Of a stretch of 64,000 bases of DNA, positions 25,468 to 34,121 are shown in pieces (within the stretch, counting starts at the first letter, position 1; each line of letters starts with the position of its first letter). Both the position numbers and the translations under genes were made by a program. Source of the DNA: RH-AL1 sp965277355 (GTDB taxonomy: Bacteria > Pseudomonadota > Alphaproteobacteria > Rhizobiales > Beijerinckiaceae); NCBI GenBank assembly GCA_965277355.1, contig CBDICN010000002.1:558001-622000 (forward strand), given 5' to 3'. The notes beneath the pieces were generated by a model, which did not search any database, was not told the origin of the DNA, and saw only the letters and a list, made by a program, of their open reading frames with translations.

Positions 25468-26363
25468 AGCGCGATCTCCATCCCGTCGTAGCCGATCTCC
25501 CATCCGGCAGCCTCCGCAGCTTCCCGTTCCTTCGTGTCGGACACGAGCACCGGGTTCGTGTTGTTGATATGGATGAAGATGCGGCGTCCCAAGCCCACGT
25601 GCTTCAGGGCATCGATCGAACCGCCTGCGCCGGTCATCGGAACGTGACCCATGCGCCGCGCGGTCTTTTGTCCGATACCGGCCTCGATCATCTCGGCGTC
25701 GGTCCACAGCGTGCCGTCGAACAGAAGCGCATCGGCGCCGTCGATCCGCCGCAGGATGCCGTCCGTCACCTCGGCGCAGCCTGGAATGTAGAGGAGCCGT
25801 CGCCCGTGGACCCCGATGTCAAGGCCAACGGTCGTCTCCGTAGCCGCGCCGATCGCCATCGTCTCGTCCTCCAGCCAAAGCGGCACCTTGCCGGGCACTG
25901 CGAACATATCGACGCGGAGCCCGGGCAGCGGCTCGAAAAGCTCGTCGAGGTGGATGGGCAGGCGGGGAACAAGGTCCGGCGACGCCACCGAGAAGATTCG
26001 ATTGGCGTCGAGCGACTCCCGCGTCGTCTTGGTCGCGTAAAGACGGAAAGGCTGGCTTTCGCGCAGGGTGAGCAGACCAGCCACATGGTCGACATCGCCA
26101 TTGGTGAGCAGAACGGCCGCAATGGGCGAGTGGCGTGCGCCTTGGCGCGGATGCAGCGCGGGCGTTGCCGCGATCTGCTGGCGAATGTCGGGAGAGGCGT
26201 TGACCACCAGCCAGGATTTGCCGTCGACCGAGAGCGCGATGCTCGACTGGGTCCTCGGCGTGACGCGCGGGTCGCCCGAACGAGCGAGGCCGCAAACAAA
26301 ACAGCGGCAGTTCCACTGGGGAACGCCGCCGCCTGCCGCTGAGCCGAGAATGATCGCTTTCAC
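25464..26363 (-). CDS. pqqB: PQQ biosynthesis protein PqqB (MBL-fold hydroxylase)
   Basis: A 299-residue metallo-beta-lactamase-fold protein. Typical N-terminus with ILGSAAGGGVPQWNC then CFVC; TNGDVDHVAGLLTLRE holds part of the metal site; HINNTNPVL is near the end. PqqB hydroxylates the Tyr of the cross-linked PqqA-derived intermediate. It follows pqqA by 32 bases, and its stop overlaps the pqqC start. Confidence 0.96.
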   Translation of the reverse strand: MKAIILGSAAGGGVPQWNCRCFVCGLARSGDPRVTPRTQSSIALSVDGKSWLVVNASPDIRQQIAATPALHPRQGARHSPIAAVLLTNGDVDHVAGLLTLRESQPFRLYATKTTRESLDANRIFSVASPDLVPRLPIHLDELFEPLPGLRVDMFAVPGKVPLWLEDETMAIGAATETTVGLDIGVHGRRLLYIPGCAEVTDGILRRIDGADALLFDGTLWTDAEMIEAGIGQKTARRMGHVPMTGAGGSIDALKHVGLGRRIFIHINNTNPVLVSDTKEREAAEAAGWEIGYDGMEIAL

Positions 26364-26395
26364 GAGCCTCTCGTCCAGCGCGCTGATAATGGGTC

Positions 26396-26485
26396 CTAGA
26401 ACTCGACCGAGATGTCGGCCGACTCATAGCTCGTGACTTCCATGCCGACGCAGATCTCTTCGACGATCGGGGCAACCCAGTTCAT
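26396..26485 (-). CDS. pqqA: PQQ precursor peptide PqqA
   Basis: A 29-residue ribosomal precursor. The peptide begins MNWVAPIVEEICVGMEV and continues TSYESADISVEF. It holds the obligatory E-x3-Y motif, Glu16-V-T-S-Tyr20, whose side chains become PQQ. The start ATG (26485) has an AGGAG six to seven bases ahead and the stop is TAG at 26396. First gene of pqqABCDE on the minus strand. Confidence 0.96.
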   Translation of the reverse strand: MNWVAPIVEEICVGMEVTSYESADISVEF

Positions 26486-26534
26486 GGCGATCTCCTGTTT
26501 GCTCTGTCTCTTCCCGAAAACCGCTCAGGTTTCT

Positions 26535-26551
26535 CTAAGAAGATCCTAAGA
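26535..26551 (-). promoter_or_regulatory. direct repeat upstream of pqqA, candidate response-regulator site
   Basis: CTAAGA occurs twice with starts 11 bases apart (26535-26540 and 26546-26551), that is TCTTAG-N5-TCTTAG on the pqqA coding strand, about 50-66 bases before the ATG. An 11-bp tandem spacing is characteristic of OmpR/PhoB-family operators, and an OmpR-family regulator gene lies next door. A third CTAAGA occurs at 26645. Inferred only. Confidence 0.5.
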
Positions 26552-26582
26552 CTTATTGGCCCCGGCCTTGCGACCGGTGGAA

Positions 26583-26613
26583 GTTATATGGACAGAACGG
26601 GAAGTTTTGGCAA
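26583..26613 (-). promoter_or_regulatory. possible pqqA promoter
   Basis: On the minus strand TTGCCA (26613-26608) and TATAAC (26588-26583) resemble -35 and -10 boxes, with a longish 19-base spacer, ending about 100 bases before the pqqA ATG. The direct repeat lies just downstream of it, which would suit repression or a different start site. Weak evidence. Confidence 0.3.
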
Positions 26614-26621
26614 GTAACGTA

Positions 26622-26643
26622 GCGGGGCCTCACCCGCCTTTTT
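26622..26643 (+). terminator. hairpin with T-run on the plus strand
   Basis: GCGGG-gcctca-CCCGC followed by CTTTTT reads as an intrinsic terminator on the plus strand, although no plus-strand gene precedes it. It could stop antisense transcription entering from the pqq side or be incidental. Confidence 0.3.
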
Positions 26644-26645
26644 GC

Positions 26646-26669
26646 TAAGAACGTCCGCTCACGTTCTTA
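26646..26669. repeat. perfect 9-bp inverted repeat between the regulator gene and pqqA
   Basis: TAAGAACGT (26646-26654), six-base spacer, ACGTTCTTA (26661-26669). It lies 20 bases beyond the stop of the response-regulator gene and upstream of pqqA. No T-run follows on the minus strand, so an operator is as likely as a terminator. Confidence 0.5.
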
Positions 26670-26688
26670 TGATTCAGCGCGAGTTGAT

Positions 26689-27411
26689 TCAACGGGCGAT
26701 CTCCAGCATGAAACCACGCCCGCGGACGGTCGCGATCGAGGGGCCGCGGCTCTGCGCGATCTCGGCGAGCTTGCTCCGCAGGTAGCCGACGTAGACGTCG
26801 ACGACGTTGAGCGAGGCACTCCCTTGCTCGTGCCACAGGCGATCGAAGACGTCATTGCGCGCGATGGGCTTGTTCGGCCCTTCCATGAACAGCGCGAGCA
26901 GTTCGGCCTCGCGCTGGGTGAGCTTCACCGTGATCTCCTGGAAGCGGACCTGACGCGTGTCGAGGTCGAGCGTCAGCCCGCCGACCGACATCAGGCGCCG
27001 GTCGCCGGCGCCTTGGCGCCGCAGCAGCTGGGCACGCAGGCGGGCGACGAGTTCGTCGAAGGAGAACGGCTTGACGATGTAATCGTCGCCGCCGGCGGCG
27101 AGTCCGTCGGCGCGGTCCGAGATCTCGTCCTTGGCGCTGAGGAACAGAATCGGCCCGGCGAAGCCGCGCTGGCGTAGCGATCGGCAGAGATCGTTGCCCG
27201 TCCCATCGGGCAGCATGACGTCGAGCAGAATGGCGTTGGGCGCGCGCGCCGTCATGTGGTGAAGAGCGTCGCGCGCGGTGTCGACCCACTTCACGGCGAA
27301 GCCTGCCGCACCGAGACCGCGGTCGAGCATCGCGCCAATGTCGGGATCGTCCTCCACGACGAGAACGTTTACTTCGGCCATTAACGCTTCGGCCACCAAA
27401 CCTTCGGCCAT
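26689..27411 (-). CDS. OmpR-family response regulator
   Basis: 240 residues from ATG 27411 (TGATG overlap with the kinase stop); ATG 27381 is an equally plausible start. Receiver domain with VLVVEDDPDI, phospho-Asp in ILLDVMLPDGTG, and FLSAKDEISDR. C-terminal winged helix with LTQREAELLALFMEGPNKPIARNDVFDRLW, VDVYVGYLRSKL and IATVRGRGFML. It acts with the adjacent kinase. Given its place directly upstream of pqqA, control of PQQ synthesis is the best guess. Confidence 0.93.
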   Translation of the reverse strand: MAEGLVAEALMAEVNVLVVEDDPDIGAMLDRGLGAAGFAVKWVDTARDALHHMTARAPNAILLDVMLPDGTGNDLCRSLRQRGFAGPILFLSAKDEISDRADGLAAGGDDYIVKPFSFDELVARLRAQLLRRQGAGDRRLMSVGGLTLDLDTRQVRFQEITVKLTQREAELLALFMEGPNKPIARNDVFDRLWHEQGSASLNVVDVYVGYLRSKLAEIAQSRGPSIATVRGRGFMLEIAR

Positions 27412-29081
27412 CAATCTCTCGCCCGCGGCAGCCGGATCACGATTTCGGCGCCGGACAACGGCGCATCCGCCGTACGCAGTCTGACACTTCCGCCATGTTT
27501 GTCCACCACCCAGCGCACCAGCGAAAGACCGATGCCGTGGCCAGCGATCGTGTCGATGGTCGTCTCACTGCGCACGAAACGCTCCATCAGCACCTGCGGG
27601 TCGTCAACGCCGAAGCCCGGCCCGTTGTCGTGCACGACGAGCATCGCCCGCTGCCCCTCCGCCGCGCAGACGATCTCGATCAAGGTGGCTCCCTTGGCGT
27701 AGCACAGCGCATTGTCGATCATGCCCTCGACGATCTGGCGCAGCCACTCGAAATCGCCATCGACCTCGATCGCGGTTTGCGGGGCGGCCAGACGAATGTC
27801 GACATCCTTGCGCTTGGTCGCGCCCTCGAAATCGTCGATCGCGCTCGCGCAAACTTCCTGGAGAGCGACGCGTTTGAAGCGCAGCTCGATCGTGCCGCTC
27901 TCCGAGCGCGCCACGCGCAGCATATCCTCGACGCGACGCTGAAGGCGTTGCGCCCGACGCCGGATGACGGCTAAGGCTGCCTTGTCGTTCTCGAGCACGC
28001 GGGCGGCAACGGCCGGCTCGGCGCTTCTCTGCGCGGCAAGCGCGATCTCGCACTCGCCGAGGATGACGGTGAGCGGCGTGCGCAGCTCGTGGCTGACGTC
28101 GGCGAAGAAGCGCCGGCGGCTGCGGTCGATGCCGCTCAGCCTGTCGTTGACTGCGCGCAGGTCGCTGGTGCGGTCGGCGATCGTCGTCTCAAGCGCAAGA
28201 CGGTCGGCGGCAACGCGCTGCTCGCCGCGCTTGAGACGCGCCGTCATGCGGTTGAAGACGACGGCGAGCAGGCCCAGCTCGTCGCGATTGCGCACTGGCA
28301 GGCGCACGGTGCGCTCGCCGGCGCCGATCGCGACGGCCGCATCGCGGATTTCCGCCACCGCCGCGAGGATCGGGCGCGAGATCGTGCGGTACATGATGAG
28401 CGACCCGACGAGCGCGGCAAGCACGAAGACAAGCGCCGCCCGCGTCACGGTCGTCGAGACGGTCCGCGCCTCCTCGCGCCCGGCCTCGACGCCGCGCCGG
28501 TCCGCCTGCATCAGGAAGAAGAGGTAGGGACCGGTCATCGTGGCGAAGCCGTTGAAGGCGCCGCGGATGAGATCGCCGCGGTGCTGCGTGTCGGCCGTCA
28601 GAGCCTGATCGACCTGCCGTACCAGGACGTGGAAGCCGCCGCGGACCTGTTCGAGCGGCTTCACGCGCGAGGCCATGACGTTGACGTTCTGCGGGAGGTC
28701 GGCCTGGCTGATCGCCTTGGCGATCTCGGGCTCGAAGCTCTTGATCGCCGCATCGACGCCCGTCTCGGCATCCTTGAGACGCGTCGCGCGCAGCTCGGGC
28801 TCCTCGACCGTCGAGATCGCAACGAGGCCGTACTGCTGGATGCGGCCGGACATCTCGGTGAGCAGGTCGAGACGACGCTGTGCGTCGAGCGCACGGTCGA
28901 CCGCCCTGTCGGTGACGTGGAGCGTGTAGATGACCCCGGCTCCGGCCGCGAAGGCGATGAGTAGACAGCCGAACACGAGCAAGCCGAGGCGGAAGCCGAT
29001 CGTGCGCACCGCATCGAGGCGACCGCGCAAAGCGAACTTGCGGATCAGAGATCTTGTTCGAGGCGGCTCTTCGGCACGCAT
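27411..29081 (-). CDS. transmembrane sensor histidine kinase
   Basis: 556 residues. TM1 near 30-52 (LGLLVFGCLLIAFAAGAG), periplasmic sensor of about 160 residues, TM2 (LVFVLAALVGSLIM), HAMP starting ISRPILAAVAEIRDAA, HisKA FFADVSHELRTPLTVILGE with phospho-His, HATPase_c with MIDNALCYAKG, DNGPGFGV and GHGIGLSLVRWVVDKHGG. ATG 29081 was chosen because the longer start (29123) runs further into the upstream gene. The periplasmic domain would see signals from alcohol oxidation or from the small exported proteins encoded upstream; this is inference. Confidence 0.92.
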   Translation of the reverse strand: MRAEEPPRTRSLIRKFALRGRLDAVRTIGFRLGLLVFGCLLIAFAAGAGVIYTLHVTDRAVDRALDAQRRLDLLTEMSGRIQQYGLVAISTVEEPELRATRLKDAETGVDAAIKSFEPEIAKAISQADLPQNVNVMASRVKPLEQVRGGFHVLVRQVDQALTADTQHRGDLIRGAFNGFATMTGPYLFFLMQADRRGVEAGREEARTVSTTVTRAALVFVLAALVGSLIMYRTISRPILAAVAEIRDAAVAIGAGERTVRLPVRNRDELGLLAVVFNRMTARLKRGEQRVAADRLALETTIADRTSDLRAVNDRLSGIDRSRRRFFADVSHELRTPLTVILGECEIALAAQRSAEPAVAARVLENDKAALAVIRRRAQRLQRRVEDMLRVARSESGTIELRFKRVALQEVCASAIDDFEGATKRKDVDIRLAAPQTAIEVDGDFEWLRQIVEGMIDNALCYAKGATLIEIVCAAEGQRAMLVVHDNGPGFGVDDPQVLMERFVRSETTIDTIAGHGIGLSLVRWVVDKHGGSVRLRTADAPLSGAEIVIRLPRARD

Positions 29082-29251
29082 TTCCACTTGTTGATACGCC
29101 AAGCGGGGTGCTCCTGCTGCCATGTGGCGACGGTGCTCTGGCCCTCCACGATGCAGGAGATCGGCGGCCGTTCCTCGACGGACTGCTGGACGCGCTCTTC
29201 CCTGCAGGTGGTGGGCGACGACAGCAGGCAGACCGAAAGGATCACGAACAT
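29045..29251 (-). CDS. small Cys-containing exported protein
   Basis: A 68-residue protein with a short hydrophobic N-terminus (MFVILSVCLLSSPTTC), then CIVEGQSTVATWQQEHPAWRINKWKC. The pattern Cys-x-x-x-Gly-Gln, aromatic, His-Pro-x-Trp and a final Trp-Lys-Cys resembles small conserved proteins common in Hyphomicrobiales; from memory, their function is unknown. It overlaps the kinase start by 37 bases and so is probably co-expressed with the two-component system. Confidence 0.6.
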   Translation of the reverse strand: MFVILSVCLLSSPTTCREERVQQSVEERPPISCIVEGQSTVATWQQEHPAWRINKWKCVPKSRLEQDL

Positions 29252-29312
29252 CGATTGAGCTCCATGCGTGTGGGACGGGGCTTCGAGGGCTCGTCCCGAG
29301 CGGACGGCCGGG

Positions 29313-29534
29313 TTACGGGTCGGCCTTCTCGCGCTTGCACAACGTCTTGAGGTAGGCGCCGTCCTTCAAGCTTTCGCGCAGGCCGCCGCGGGCGATAATC
29401 TCCTGCCAGCCGCTGGTGCAACCGAGTTCGTTGTCGACGTGGGTCGAGCGGAACACGACGGCATTGTCCTCGCCGCAGTCCGGTGTCGGCGTAGACGCGA
29501 GGCAGATGAGGACGATGGCCTGGAATCCATACAT
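29313..29534 (-). CDS. small Cys-containing exported protein
   Basis: 73 residues with a hydrophobic start (MYGFQAIVLICLAST), then CGEDNAVV, ELGCTSGWQEIIA and YLKTLCKREKADP. Four cysteines, two or three of them in the mature part. I recognise the style of small secreted helical proteins but not a named family. It lies between the 68-residue gene and the 123-residue exported protein, all in one direction. Confidence 0.55.
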   Translation of the reverse strand: MYGFQAIVLICLASTPTPDCGEDNAVVFRSTHVDNELGCTSGWQEIIARGGLRESLKDGAYLKTLCKREKADP

Positions 29535-29565
29535 GACGTCAATCCGATCAGTTAGCCGCCCGCGT

Positions 29566-29937
29566 CTATCTCTTGCAGTCGGTCAGCTGCTTCTCCTCGA
29601 TTGAGAAGACTTCGCCTTCCTTCACCGGCACGGCCTTGACGAGACACATGCGGCCCTTGCTGTCGGCCAGACGCGCGTCGTAGGTGCCGCTCGCCACATC
29701 GAGGATTTTCAGGCGCTCGTCATGATCGACGCTGCCGTCCTTGTCGTTCTTGGCCTGGTCGGGTCCGAACTTGCCGGTGCCGGCAGGCGCCAGCTCGAAA
29801 CGGGTGACGGTGTTGTCGGTGAGATTCCAGAACCGGGTCGGCTTGGCCGCGAACGCGGTGCCCCCGAGTACGGCGACGATCGCGAGACACAAAGACAGGT
29901 TCAACAGGGTCGCGGGCACGCGACGAGCTTCGGTCAT
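29566..29937 (-). CDS. exported protein of the PQQ accessory operon, unknown function
   Basis: 123 residues; ATG 29937 overlaps the previous stop as TGATG (a GTG at 29940 is also possible). Signal peptide LSLCLAIVAVLGGTAFA. The mature domain is about 95 residues, beta-rich (FWNLTDNTVTRFELAPAGTGKFG, DHDERLKILDVASGTYDARLADSKGR), with two cysteines (RMCLV and TDCKR) likely to pair. The NLT-xx-TV-xx-F-x-LAP start suggests a small immunoglobulin-like fold, but no family can be named. Confidence 0.7.
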   Translation of the reverse strand: MTEARRVPATLLNLSLCLAIVAVLGGTAFAAKPTRFWNLTDNTVTRFELAPAGTGKFGPDQAKNDKDGSVDHDERLKILDVASGTYDARLADSKGRMCLVKAVPVKEGEVFSIEEKQLTDCKR

Positions 29938-30758
29938 CACAGCCGCGCCTGGATACGCTTGCCGACCTCGAAGGCGCGACGCTCCAGAAGGCTCGGCGTC
30001 TCGCAGACGTAGGACAGGGCCTGCTTGCGCTCCTTGAAGATGCGCTGATCCCAGGCGAAATCGCGGTTTATCTGTTCGGTCGCGACGCCGAGATCGCTCG
30101 CCTTGGCGTTCTCCTGCTGCTCGCTGATCTTGTCGGATTCCTCGCGCATGCGTTCGGCAAGGCGCTCCTGGCCGAGCGCGTAGCGTGTGATGCCCTGGAG
30201 AATCTGGTCGCGGTTGGCGTTGATGATCTCGAGCACGCCGACGAAGAGCTGCGTCAGCCTCTTGCTCTTGTCAGTTCCGGCCTTCTGCGCGAAGGCGGCG
30301 ACATCGGCGTCGACCTCGTCGAGCGGCAGGCGGCGCGATGCGATCTTCTGCGCCAACGCGGCGACGTCGTTGTCGTCGTCCCAGTCCTTGCCCTGCGCGA
30401 TATCGGGACCGGACCAGATCGTGCCGGCGCTGATCGTCGGCACCTTGCGCTGGGCACAGGGCCACCGCACCGGCTTCGCGTCGGGGGCACTCGAATAGAC
30501 GGTCGTGGTGCCGGCGTTGTCGCTGGCCGGCGGCAAGGTCTTGCCGTCGTCTGCCTTCGAGCCCGGCGCGCGGGCGGGCTCCTGGTTCTGCGGGATGACG
30601 CCGGGCGCAGCCTGCGCTCCGGCCGGAGCGGCCGCGCCCGGCTGCTGGGCAGCCGGTTGCTGGGCCGCCGATTGCTGGGCCGCCGGTTGCTGGGCTTGGG
30701 CGACGCCGGCGAGCGGCGCCACGGCCATCGCGGCGAGAATGAGGGTCGCACGACGCAT
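29937..30758 (-). CDS. exported helical protein with QQ-P-A repeats, PQQ accessory operon
   Basis: 273 residues. Signal peptide MRRATLILAAMAVAPLAGVAQA, then repeats of A-A-Q-Q-[PS] from a 24-bp DNA repeat (about 30640-30700), then a Pro/Ala linker. The globular part starts at RWPCAQRKVPTISAGTIWSGPDI and is followed by long helices (VDADVAAFAQKAG, ERMREESDKISEQQENA) and a final CETPSLLERRAF. Two cysteines flank the helical domain. Directly downstream of the ABC permease with a 1-base gap. Unknown family, likely periplasmic. Confidence 0.75.
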   Translation of the reverse strand: MRRATLILAAMAVAPLAGVAQAQQPAAQQSAAQQPAAQQPGAAAPAGAQAAPGVIPQNQEPARAPGSKADDGKTLPPASDNAGTTTVYSSAPDAKPVRWPCAQRKVPTISAGTIWSGPDIAQGKDWDDDNDVAALAQKIASRRLPLDEVDADVAAFAQKAGTDKSKRLTQLFVGVLEIINANRDQILQGITRYALGQERLAERMREESDKISEQQENAKASDLGVATEQINRDFAWDQRIFKERKQALSYVCETPSLLERRAFEVGKRIQARL

Positions 30759-30759
30759 G

Positions 30760-31607
30760 TCAGTCTCCAGGTCCGCCGCGTCGCGCCAGCATGCCGCGGC
30801 CGGGATCGTAGGCGACCACGGACAGACCGAAGGCCACGAGGGTGACGGCGACGACGACGGCGAAGGACGTCGGCTCGAATTGCAGGTAGAGGGCGTAACG
30901 CACCAGCTCGACGGCGTGGGTGAAGGGATTGTACAGCGTGATCCAGTACAGGCTCTCGCTCGAGCGGCGGATCACCCACGACGGCATCAGCGCCGAGGAG
31001 GCGAACAGCATCGGGAAGATGACGAAGTTCATCACGCTGGCGAAGTTCTCAAGCTGCTTGATCTGCGAGGAGATGAGCAGGCCGATCGAGCCGAGCATCA
31101 TGCCGGTCAGGATCAGCGGCGGCAGCGCGGCGAGGTAGCCGAGCGGCGCGAAGGTGATGTCCCAGAAGCTCGCGATGACGAAGAAGACGTAGACCGAGAT
31201 CACCGAGACGATGACGCCGGCAAGCAGCTTGGCGAGCAGCAGCGACCAGCGCGGGAACGGGCTCGTCAGCAGCACGCGCATCGAGCCGACCTCGCGATCG
31301 TAGACCATCGACAGCGACGACTGCATGCCCGCGAAGAGCTGGATCATCAGCGCGAGGCCCGGGGCCACGTAGAGCTGATAGGTCGGGTAGGTGGCGTAGG
31401 GCGGCGGCCGCCCGACGCTGATCGCCGCGCGCATGCCGGCGGCGAACAGCAGCAGCCACAGCAGCGGCCGCACCAGCGCGGAGAGGAAGCGCTCCTTCTG
31501 GTGCACGAACTTCAGCAGTTCGCGGGTGGTGATGCCGAGGAAGCAGGTGGCGTAGCCGGCGAGACCGATCGCGCGGGGCGCGGCGATGACGGTTGAGCTG
31601 GCGAAGC

Positions 31608-31611
<4 letters not shown>
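30760..31611 (-). CDS. ABC-2 type permease, PQQ-dependent alcohol oxidation system (PedC-like)
   Basis: 283 residues with six transmembrane segments and the ABC-2 layout: an N-terminal elbow (FLGITTRELLKFVHQKERFLSALVRPLLWLLLFAAGM), QLFAGMQSSLSMVYDREVGSMRVLLTSP, and LYNPFTHAVELVRYALY near the end. It matches the permease of the exporter found with quinoprotein alcohol dehydrogenases (PedC in Pseudomonas putida). Its ATG overlaps the ATPase gene stop by 4 bases. Substrate unknown. Confidence 0.88.
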
Positions 31612-32366
<755 letters not shown>

Positions 32367-32589
32367 GGCGCGGTTCAGTCCTTCGAAGCGGGGGCGGTCG
32401 TAGCACCCGAGGCCAAGGAGAGCATATCCGTCGAAGGTCCTCCGCGGGAGCGAGAAACCGCGGCACTTTGACAACAAAACGACGCGGGAAGGAAATCTTT
32501 TCAGCAAGTGTAAATTCAACGGCGCCTCGCGGGAATATGAGGGAGGCGAGAATCTTCGAGGCTTCGCGCCGGATTCCTGAGGGACTTCC

Positions 32590-33897
32590 TTGCACCGGCC
32601 ATCCGACCCGACGTTCTTCGAGCCTGTCCCCGAAACGTCGGACGGCCTCCAGGTTTGCGTTCATCGCGGCGCGCGGCAGATCGGCGGCACCTGCGTCGAG
32701 CTGGCCTGCCGCGGCCAGCGTATCCTGCTCGACCTCGGGCTGCCGCTCGATGCCGGCGACACCGAACCGAAGTCCCTGCTTCCGGCGGTCGCCGGCCTGC
32801 ACGCGCCCGATCCGGGACTGCTCGCCCTGGTGCTGTCGCACGGCCACGCCGACCATTGGGGCTTGGCGCCGCACGTCGCGACCGCCCTGCCGGTCGTCGC
32901 CGGCGCCGCGACGCGCCGCATCCTCGCCGCGGCTGCCGCCTTCGTGCCGGGCGCCGCGCCGATCGCCGCCGGCCCCGACCTCGCCGACCGCGAGACGATC
33001 CGGATCGGGCCGTTCGCGATCACGCCCTACCTCGTCGATCACTCGGCCTACGACGCCTATGCCCTGCTCGTCGAGGCGGACGGGCGCCGGCTGTTCTACT
33101 CCGGCGACATTCGCGCCCACGGGCGCAAGGCGGCGTTGTTCGAGCGCCTGGTGGCGCAGCCGCCGCAACCGATCCACGCGATGCTGATGGAGGGGTCGAG
33201 CCTCGGCCGCCTCGATCCGGGCCAACGGTTCCCGACCGAGGGCGCGATCGAGGCGCGGCTCGTCGAGCGCTTCGGCCCCGACGGGTTCGTCGGGCTGTGC
33301 GCGTCGGCGCAGAACATCGACCGCATCGTCACCGTCTACCGCGCCTGCAAGCGCACCGGCCGCACGCTGGTGCTCGATCTCTACGCGCTGGAGGTGCTGG
33401 GCGCGACGGCAAACCCGCGCATCCCCGCGGCGGAATGGCCGAATCTCGCGGTCTACGTCCCGGAATACCAGCGCCGCCACATCGCCCGCACGCAACGCTT
33501 CGACATCGTCGACCGCTACAAGCCGCATCGCGTCTATCGCGAGGCGCTGAGCAAGCTGGCGCCACGCGCGGTGATGCTGTTTCGCCCCGCGATGGTCCGC
33601 GACATCGACCTCATGCCGGGAGCGTGGGCGGGCGCGCGGATGATCTGGTCGCAATGGGACGGCTATCTGACGAGCCCCGCCAACGCGGCGTTCCGCGCCG
33701 ATCTCGCCGCGCGCGAGGTGCCGCTGGAGGTGATCCACACTTCCGGCCACGCCAGCATCGTCGATTTGCAACGGCTCGCCGCGGCGATCGCGCCCGACGC
33801 GCTGGTGCCGATTCACACCTTCGGCGGGGATCGTTTCGCTGAGCTTTTCGGGCCATCTGTCGTGCGGCGCCAGGATGGCGAGTGGTGGGGAGTTTGA
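32590..33897 (+). CDS. MBL-fold metallohydrolase, RNase J/beta-CASP-like
   Basis: 435 residues from TTG 32590, with GAGGGA five to six bases upstream. It has the metal site HGHADH (84-89), then DHSAYDAYALLVEADGRRLFYSGDIRAHG, a beta-CASP-like insertion (GLCASAQNIDRIVTVYRACKRTGRTLVLD) and a C-terminal HTSGHAS with the last His. The group includes RNA-processing nucleases, but this shorter branch has no known substrate. It reads opposite to the PQQ accessory genes on both sides and splits them. Confidence 0.85.
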   Translation: MHRPSDPTFFEPVPETSDGLQVCVHRGARQIGGTCVELACRGQRILLDLGLPLDAGDTEPKSLLPAVAGLHAPDPGLLALVLSHGHADHWGLAPHVATALPVVAGAATRRILAAAAAFVPGAAPIAAGPDLADRETIRIGPFAITPYLVDHSAYDAYALLVEADGRRLFYSGDIRAHGRKAALFERLVAQPPQPIHAMLMEGSSLGRLDPGQRFPTEGAIEARLVERFGPDGFVGLCASAQNIDRIVTVYRACKRTGRTLVLDLYALEVLGATANPRIPAAEWPNLAVYVPEYQRRHIARTQRFDIVDRYKPHRVYREALSKLAPRAVMLFRPAMVRDIDLMPGAWAGARMIWSQWDGYLTSPANAAFRADLAAREVPLEVIHTSGHASIVDLQRLAAAIAPDALVPIHTFGGDRFAELFGPSVVRRQDGEWWGV

Positions 33898-33932
33898 TTT
33901 AGGGAGTCATTCGCAATCTAACTCTTCATTAG

Positions 33933-34043
33933 CCTCATGGTGAGGAGGCCGAAGGCCGTCTCGAACCACGAGGCGGTCCCGCGATATCGCCTCATGGAGC
34001 CCTCGTGGTTCGAGACGGTCCTGCGGACCTCCTCACCATGAGG
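33933..34043. repeat. long imperfect palindrome (RIME-like interspersed repeat)
   Basis: The left arm 33933-33973 (starts CCTCATGGTGAGGAGG, ends CGAACCACGAGG) pairs with the right arm 34001-34043 (starts CCTCGTGGTTCG, ends CCTCACCATGAGG), loop about 27 bases. The arms differ only by small mismatches and a 2-base gap. Elements of this exact style are abundant between genes in Hyphomicrobiales. It lies at the left border of the AT-richer insert. Confidence 0.85.
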
Positions 34044-34121
34044 GGATGGAAGTGTTCGTTTCTTGCCAAACGTGTTTTAGCGAGACGGCGCTGAGTATTT
34101 CGATTCGAACCGGAGCCATGT

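Noticed and set aside
34101..34110. GGTTCGAATC on the minus strand, the tRNA T-loop consensus
   Set aside because: The flanking bases cannot form the T-stem (only the closing G-C pairs) and no acceptor, D or anticodon arm surrounds it.
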